NCBI GenBank assembly: GCA_037178675.1
Contig: JAYMGJ010000233.1
Span: 26,893 to 90,892 of the forward strand
DNA length: 64,000 nt
Reading direction: 5' to 3'
Origin: Scleroderma bovista
Taxonomy: Eukaryota; Basidiomycota; Agaricomycetes; Boletales; Sclerodermataceae
In this document: positions 59,233-64,000 of the stretch, one piece after another
Numbering within the stretch: position 1 is the first letter of the stretch
Layout of the letters: each line of letters opens with the position of its first letter
Made by a program: the position numbers and the translations under genes
The notes under the pieces: model-generated
Seen by the model: only the letters and a program-made list of their open reading frames with translations
Database searches by the model: none
What the model was told of the DNA's origin: nothing

Positions 59233-60104
59233 GACTTCAGTGGGGTACCCTTAGGACGAAAAAGAATGTGAACTGACTCATTGTGTGAAGGTACATACCA
59301 CAGCACTGCTTTAGGGCTGTGCACCACGAGTTCAGTTACGACACCGCTACAGACAATTCATTGCTTGACCGTGCTGGACAAACTACACATTTCATACTCC
59401 AAGGTGACCACCAAGCCTGTCGCCGGCTCCTCCGTAGCTTCAGCATGACGTCCCTAGCAGTAGCATATCGATCTCAGTTGCGGCATTTCCTCGATGACGC
59501 ACTCTTGTCCACCGACATGACCAAGGTATCCAACCTACCACGTACCTACCGTTGAGCGCGATCCGCTTGTGCAGAGTGCAACCCCTTGGGGGGTTCCACG
59601 CACAAGGATGATTGTGGTAATAAGCGGGACGGGGTGAAGAACGGAACGAGTGGTACTATTAGTGGTTGAGTCTAGGATAAAGTGGGAGTTGACAGGAGAT
59701 GTGATTGTGTCATATGTACGGATTAGTAGAACAACCAAATGCCAGATCATCACGGTCGTACTGTGCATTACCTTACATTCTACATTTCACGAACGGCCAG
59801 AGGTACAATGCACCCCATATGAAATTATAAAATATAAAACATTGATTATAGGCACACTGCAAAGCGATTTGCGGGCGTTTGCAGCAGCGACAATCCCCGG
59901 ATACGTTGATGATGGTGATGATATCAGCGTTGTGTCGATCGACGAGGTCTTGAACGAGTACGTCGATGGACTTTTCCGTGTGATTTCGTATGATGGGCGA
60001 CTGTCGCTTAGTCAGCACCAACCTTCATCTGCTGCGAGTGCAAACAGGACAAGTCATGGATTCGTTGATATAGAACGCGGCTGGCTTTGCTCTTCTCGGC
60101 GACG
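59233..60104. other. Intergenic region between divergent NACHT-WD40 and kinase genes
   Basis: Should contain both promoters. Plus-strand frames at 59319-59555 and 59650-60108 have no recognisable motif and no splice support. Confidence 0.45.
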
Positions 60105-62196
60105 ATGACAACGGTCGCGGACCAAGCCCAGTCCGACGTCGACGGGCCAGAACAGCCCTCCCAGGATCACCGGGCCCTACCCCTCAATCACATCCGCCCC
60201 GACTCCTCGCGCAGACAACAATCGAAAAACCACACTACAATGTCTCCCACCGTGCAATGCGACCACACTTCATCTTCTCCTTCTGCAGCTACCCCAATCG
60301 TTAAAGGAACACCCCGTCTCAACCTCGATAATCTCGTCGTACAACCTCCCATCAAGCCTAGGGACTTTGCAATGCCGCCATCTGCGCCAGGGTCAGAAAC
60401 ACCCTCGGTCACAGACTCTCCATCCCCTTCCGAGTCTGAAAGCTGGAGCGTTCCATCCACGCGGCCCCCGTCCCAGGCGCCCAGCAGAGCCCCGAGCGTA
60501 TCAGCAGGTATACCCGGCAACAAGCCATTTGTTCCACCTCCATCTTCACATCAGCAGCAATTCCAGCAACAACGACGCCCTTCTACTTCCTCCCTTGCGC
60601 CACCCATGGCAATGCAGCCTGCTCAGAACCCAAGATCGCGGGCCCCAACAGCCCCTTCTTCTCCCCAACCCCCCTCAACCCCGGTCCGTGCACGCGCCTC
60701 ATCAAACGCTCAATCGGATTCGAGCAGATTCTCTCTTGCCAACTTGATAGCCTCCGCTCCCAAATTGAACAGAAAGTCCTCGGGACGTTCAATTGGTTCG
60801 AGTCGCAAATCTGACTCCGACGGCAAGCGAAAGTCTGTTACTGGTGAAAGTGGCGTCAGTCTCACGCAAAAATACGGCGTGTGTCAGAAAGTTGCAATAG
60901 GAAAAGGCGCAACCTCGGTCGTGCGGCTCGCGCACAAATGGGATAGGACCGAGGAGAAGCTGTATGCCGTCAAGGTGAGCCCTGCACGTTCGTGCCTATC
61001 CCCCCCTTTCCCCGGATACTATTCCATGGGTCCAAGTATACTTATCATTCTTCCTCATCCCTCAGGAGTTCCGGAAGCGTCGCAAGAACGAATCTGAAAA
61101 AGAATACGTCAAGAAGCTTACGGCAGAGTTCTGCATCTCCTCCACATTGCATCATGTCAACATCGTCGAGACCGTTGATCTTGTCCAGGACGAGAACAAG
61201 GCATGGTGCGAGGTCATGGAGTATTGCCCTGGCGGGGACCTATATGCTGCGATCAAGAAAGGGCACATGTCACCGAGCGAAGTCGAGTGCTGTTTCAAGC
61301 AAATATTGACCGGAGTGTCGTATTTGCACAGTCAAGGCGTCGCACATAGGGATATCAAACCCGAGAACTTGTTCTTTGACACGCAGGGTCATCTCAAGGT
61401 GTGCCTTATTTTCCCCTTCTCTCACCAACGATCAGCTGAATGATGGATTGATGGCTTATACTTAGATCGGCGATTATGGCGCTTCGACGGTGTACCGTCT
61501 TCCGTGGGAGTCAACAGTGCATATGTCGACTGGGCTGTGTGGGAGCGAGCCGTACATCGCACCAGAGCAGTTTTTGGGAAAACGTAAGCCCCCTTTGCAC
61601 TACTGTCACACCTCGGATTCCGCGATCCTGATGTTTGTTCATTCTCCTTGGTGTGTACGATCCAGCATATGACGCCCGTCTAGTCGATATCTGGGCATGT
61701 GGGATCGTCTACTATTGTCTCTATTTTCATGAAATGCCATGGCGCGTCGCGCAGACGTCCGACACACTCTACGCGGCATACGCCCAGGCATGCACATCCC
61801 ACCCGCTCAAAGACGCACACTCGCACATCGTCAAAGACAGACGCTCCGTCTCTAGCTCTGCGACGTACTCCAGCAACAAAGACCACACCAAGGAACCGCA
61901 TACATCCACATCCACATCGTCGCTGGCCTCCTCCGGGGAGCGCGAACGGGAGCGCGAAAGGGAGAAGGACATGTTTTACCCTGCCACGATTAGTAACCTC
62001 TCGCCGCGTGCATGTCGCTCGCTCATTCGCAGAATGCTCGAGCCTGACCCGAAATATCGAAGAGGTGGTGGCGCATTCCTGGGTGGAGGGGATTGAAGTG
62101 TGTCATTCGATGGAGGAGCCGAAGCATGTGCACTCGTATGCGGTCGCGCAGGCGCAGGCGCAGTTGGGGTTGGGGTTGGGGGGGCGTGATTTTTGA
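60105..62196 (+). CDS. Hal4/Sat4-like Ser/Thr protein kinase, frameshifted near the end
   Basis: Exons 60105-60974, 61066-61398, 61466-61583 and 61666 onward. A 260-residue Ser/Pro-rich N-terminus precedes the kinase: KVAIGKGATSVVRLAHK (Gly loop), YAVKEFRKRRKNE (catalytic Lys), EVMEYCPGGDLYAAIKKG, VAHRDIKPENLFFD (catalytic loop), IGDYGAS in place of DFG, and GSEPYIAPEQ. An acidic, Arg/Glu-repeat insert (REREREREK) interrupts the C-lobe. The GDYGAS and CGSEPYIAPEQ motifs mark the fungal Hal/Npr group regulating plasma-membrane ion and nutrient transport. After EPDPKYR (62060) the frame runs to TGA at 62094-62096; the expected IEEVVAHSWVEGIEVC and tail to 62196 lie in another frame, pointing to a small deletion. 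Confidence 0.85.
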
Positions 62197-63602
62197 GTGT
62201 GGGTGGAAGGGAGTGGTGGCCGACCACACTGCACAGTGACAGGAACGCGAAAAGGAGAAAGATTATTGCAGGAATGAAGACACCCACCGTTGGGCAGTGT
62301 ATCCCCCAGTCCTCCCTATCCACGGCCGGTACGTATCTGTTGCGCAGTGAGCCAGCACTTATACTAACACCAATTCGTTTGAACTTTGACAGTAACCCTT
62401 CCAGCTCCCATTCACCACTCCCATTACATGCATATGCTCTGGCGAGCTTCGTACTAACCAGTCTTGTGGGTACTGCAGGTTGGTCAAATGAGCCCTCCAT
62501 CTCAGGTATATCAGCATGGCAGGGCACGATCGCCTCTGTCAATGGGTGGGATTGTCTCTCGGAAACCAGACAGAGTGCATTGGGTGAGACATACATCATG
62601 GGTTGAGAGTCCTGGTATATCGATCATTGGTACGTGCATTTTGAGAGACATTCTGAAACTGCGTTCGACAGGATCAAGTTCTTCAAGACTGTCGTGTCTG
62701 GTTGAGCGACCCACTCACAGATTCGACAGTCTGTCCTGTCTTGCCCAACAGCTCCAACACTATCGATTCTCGCTGTGAAACTATCTGCCAGAAGCGCATT
62801 GAATGGGAGCATAGGCGCCCAGTATCAACTTTGGAATTGAATGTCCATACCATGTTATTCAGCGCCGCCCATTTGAGGTACACGTGGACGAATCATACAA
62901 TCACGAAGAATATCGGGATAACTAGGATGCAGCTCAGCATGACGATGTCCGTGCCAGCAGCGCAGGTGCGAGTGTGGCAGGGGCACTGTGTCGCAGGTGA
63001 GTTCCGCGCTGCACTTGATACATTCAAGGATGAACGCGGTGAAATCAACCACAAGAATTGGCAAACCAGACACGCATCTTACATCCATGGATGGGAACCC
63101 ATTGCAGGAAGCACAGTGGCAGGGGGGTGCAATCTCACCATTAACTCACAGTCTATCGAATAGTTGATACGACCGCTACTAACGTACAGCAATATACCGA
63201 CATAGATCCTGATACGGGCTCGCAAGCACCTCTACTAGTTTGCCTATAGTCATGCAAAATTCGCGCTGGGGGATATACGTTTTGTCTAAAAGTGCAGACC
63301 AGTAAATTACTTGTCCTGGGACATACATACTGTCCTAGATGGGTGATTGGGCATCCATCCCAGTTCTTGCAATCCCAGATGTGACTCATCCCCCACCCGT
63401 GATCTGATATCGACACTTAGGCAATGAAGGGGTCGGCGCTGCGGTCTGGTCCGGTCGGCTCTGTCGGGACGCCTTTCACTCTTAGGGATCTTGCCGTGAA
63501 GTGCCGTTGACCGACTTTGACTGCACCAGCGTCCTCGATCGTGCTCGTGGCGCGGGCGACGCAGACGTTCGTGACGCAGAATCAAACCCTGAAGGAGACC
63601 CC
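62197..63602. other. Region between kinase and its partial copy
   Basis: A plus-strand frame of 153 codons (62702-63163) is open, but I see no domain or homologue. Overlapping minus frames are similar in length. CpG is normal. Possibly an undescribed small gene, possibly nothing. Confidence 0.3.
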
Positions 63603-64000
63603 GGTGAGCGCTTGAACCCTGTACGTTCATGCTAGCTATTCCCCCCTTCCCCCGGATACTATTCCATGGGTCCAAGTATGCTTATCACTCTTCTTCATCC
63701 CTTAGGAGTTCCGGAAGTGTCGCAAGAACGAATCTGAAAAAGAATACGTCAAGAAGCTTACGGCAGAGTTCTGCATCTCCTCCACATTGTCGAAACCGTT
63801 GATCTTGTCCAGGACGAGAACAAGGCCTGGTGCGAGGCCATGGAATTTTGCCCTGGCGGGGACCTATATGCGGTGATCAAGAAGGGGCCCATGTCACCGA
63901 GCGAAGTCGAGTGCTTGCACAGTCAAGGCGTCGCACATAGGGATATCAAACTGGAGAACTTATTCTTTGACACGCAGGGTCATCTCAAGGTGTGCCTTCT
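63603..64000 (+). pseudogene. Partial, broken duplicate of the kinase gene
   Basis: Matches 60975-61412 from the start of intron 1 onward, including intron sequence (CGGATACTATTCCATGGGTC), so it arose by DNA duplication. Relative to the parent it lacks 16 bp after ...CTCCACATTG (frameshift, loses the HHVNIV part) and 33 bp in the segment after EVEC (in frame). AHRDIKLENLFFD has Leu for Pro in the catalytic loop. No upstream exon or start is present; it continues past the window. Confidence 0.85.

Noticed and set aside
59233..60104. tRNA or other structured RNA in the intergenic region
   Set aside because: No T-loop (GGTTCRANYCC) with matching acceptor stem; GGTTCCACGC near 59595 does not fold into a cloverleaf by eye. 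I found no convincing tRNA anywhere in the window.
61976..62599. 207-codon minus-strand frame over the kinase 3' end
   Set aside because: Antisense to conserved kinase coding sequence; no domain or splice support.

Overview
The window looks like nuclear DNA of a basidiomycete fungus, most likely an Agaricomycete. Host genes carry many short introns (about 45-90 nt, GTNNGT...YAG). The families are typical of mushroom-forming fungi: a NACHT-WD40 STAND receptor, a CAND1 homologue, a Hal4/Sat4-like protein kinase, DUF6532 and DUF6589 proteins, and Plavaka, KDZ, IS630/Tc1 and Ty1/copia mobile elements. I cannot name the species.

Layout. 1-2119 (-): 5' half of a NACHT receptor gene, cut by the window edge. 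3170-3693 (+): a small three-exon conserved gene. 3831-7078 (+): CAND1, which stops at an exon boundary with its last third missing. 7209-9440: an AT-hook/SAM-like protein gene facing the remnant of an IS630/Tc1 transposase. 9450-10250: a TCAGA-rich satellite. 10324-30885: one DUF6532 gene on the minus strand, split inside an intron by an 18.8-kb insertion. 31300-53500: a graveyard of other elements (LTR-like remnants, Plavaka, a half copy of the foldback family, decayed cysteine-cluster and DUF6589 genes, minisatellites, and a second AT-hook/SAM plus IS630 pair). 53531-59232 (-): a complete NACHT-WD40 gene with 14 nearly identical WD repeats; its 5' half is a paralogue of the gene at the left edge. 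60105-62196 (+): a Hal4/Sat4-like kinase with a frameshift near its end. 63603-64000 (+): a broken partial copy of that kinase.

The most striking part is a nest of insertions whose target-site duplications can be read directly. A 7,000-bp foldback element (18097-25096, 9-bp duplication TGTCTAAAC) lies inside a young Ty1/copia element (15524-27360, 5-bp duplication GGGGG, LTRs differing at about 3 of 212 positions). The copia lies inside the 18.8-kb unit (11102-29902, 7-bp duplication ATAGAGT), which lies inside an intron of the DUF6532 gene. The foldback has two arms of more than 3.3 kb around an 86-bp spacer. Each arm carries two satellite arrays and a core, and the motif AAAAATGCGGA recurs throughout. 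A diverged relative of one half lies at 37140-38240.

The mobile compartment is strongly CpG-depleted; I see no CG between 12181 and 12900. Nearly all in-frame stops in its broken genes are TGA, mostly where an arginine CGA is expected. This fits methylated-CpG deamination rather than ascomycete-type RIP. The low-CpG state continues into the WD40 half of the intact NACHT-WD40 gene and ends near 56060.
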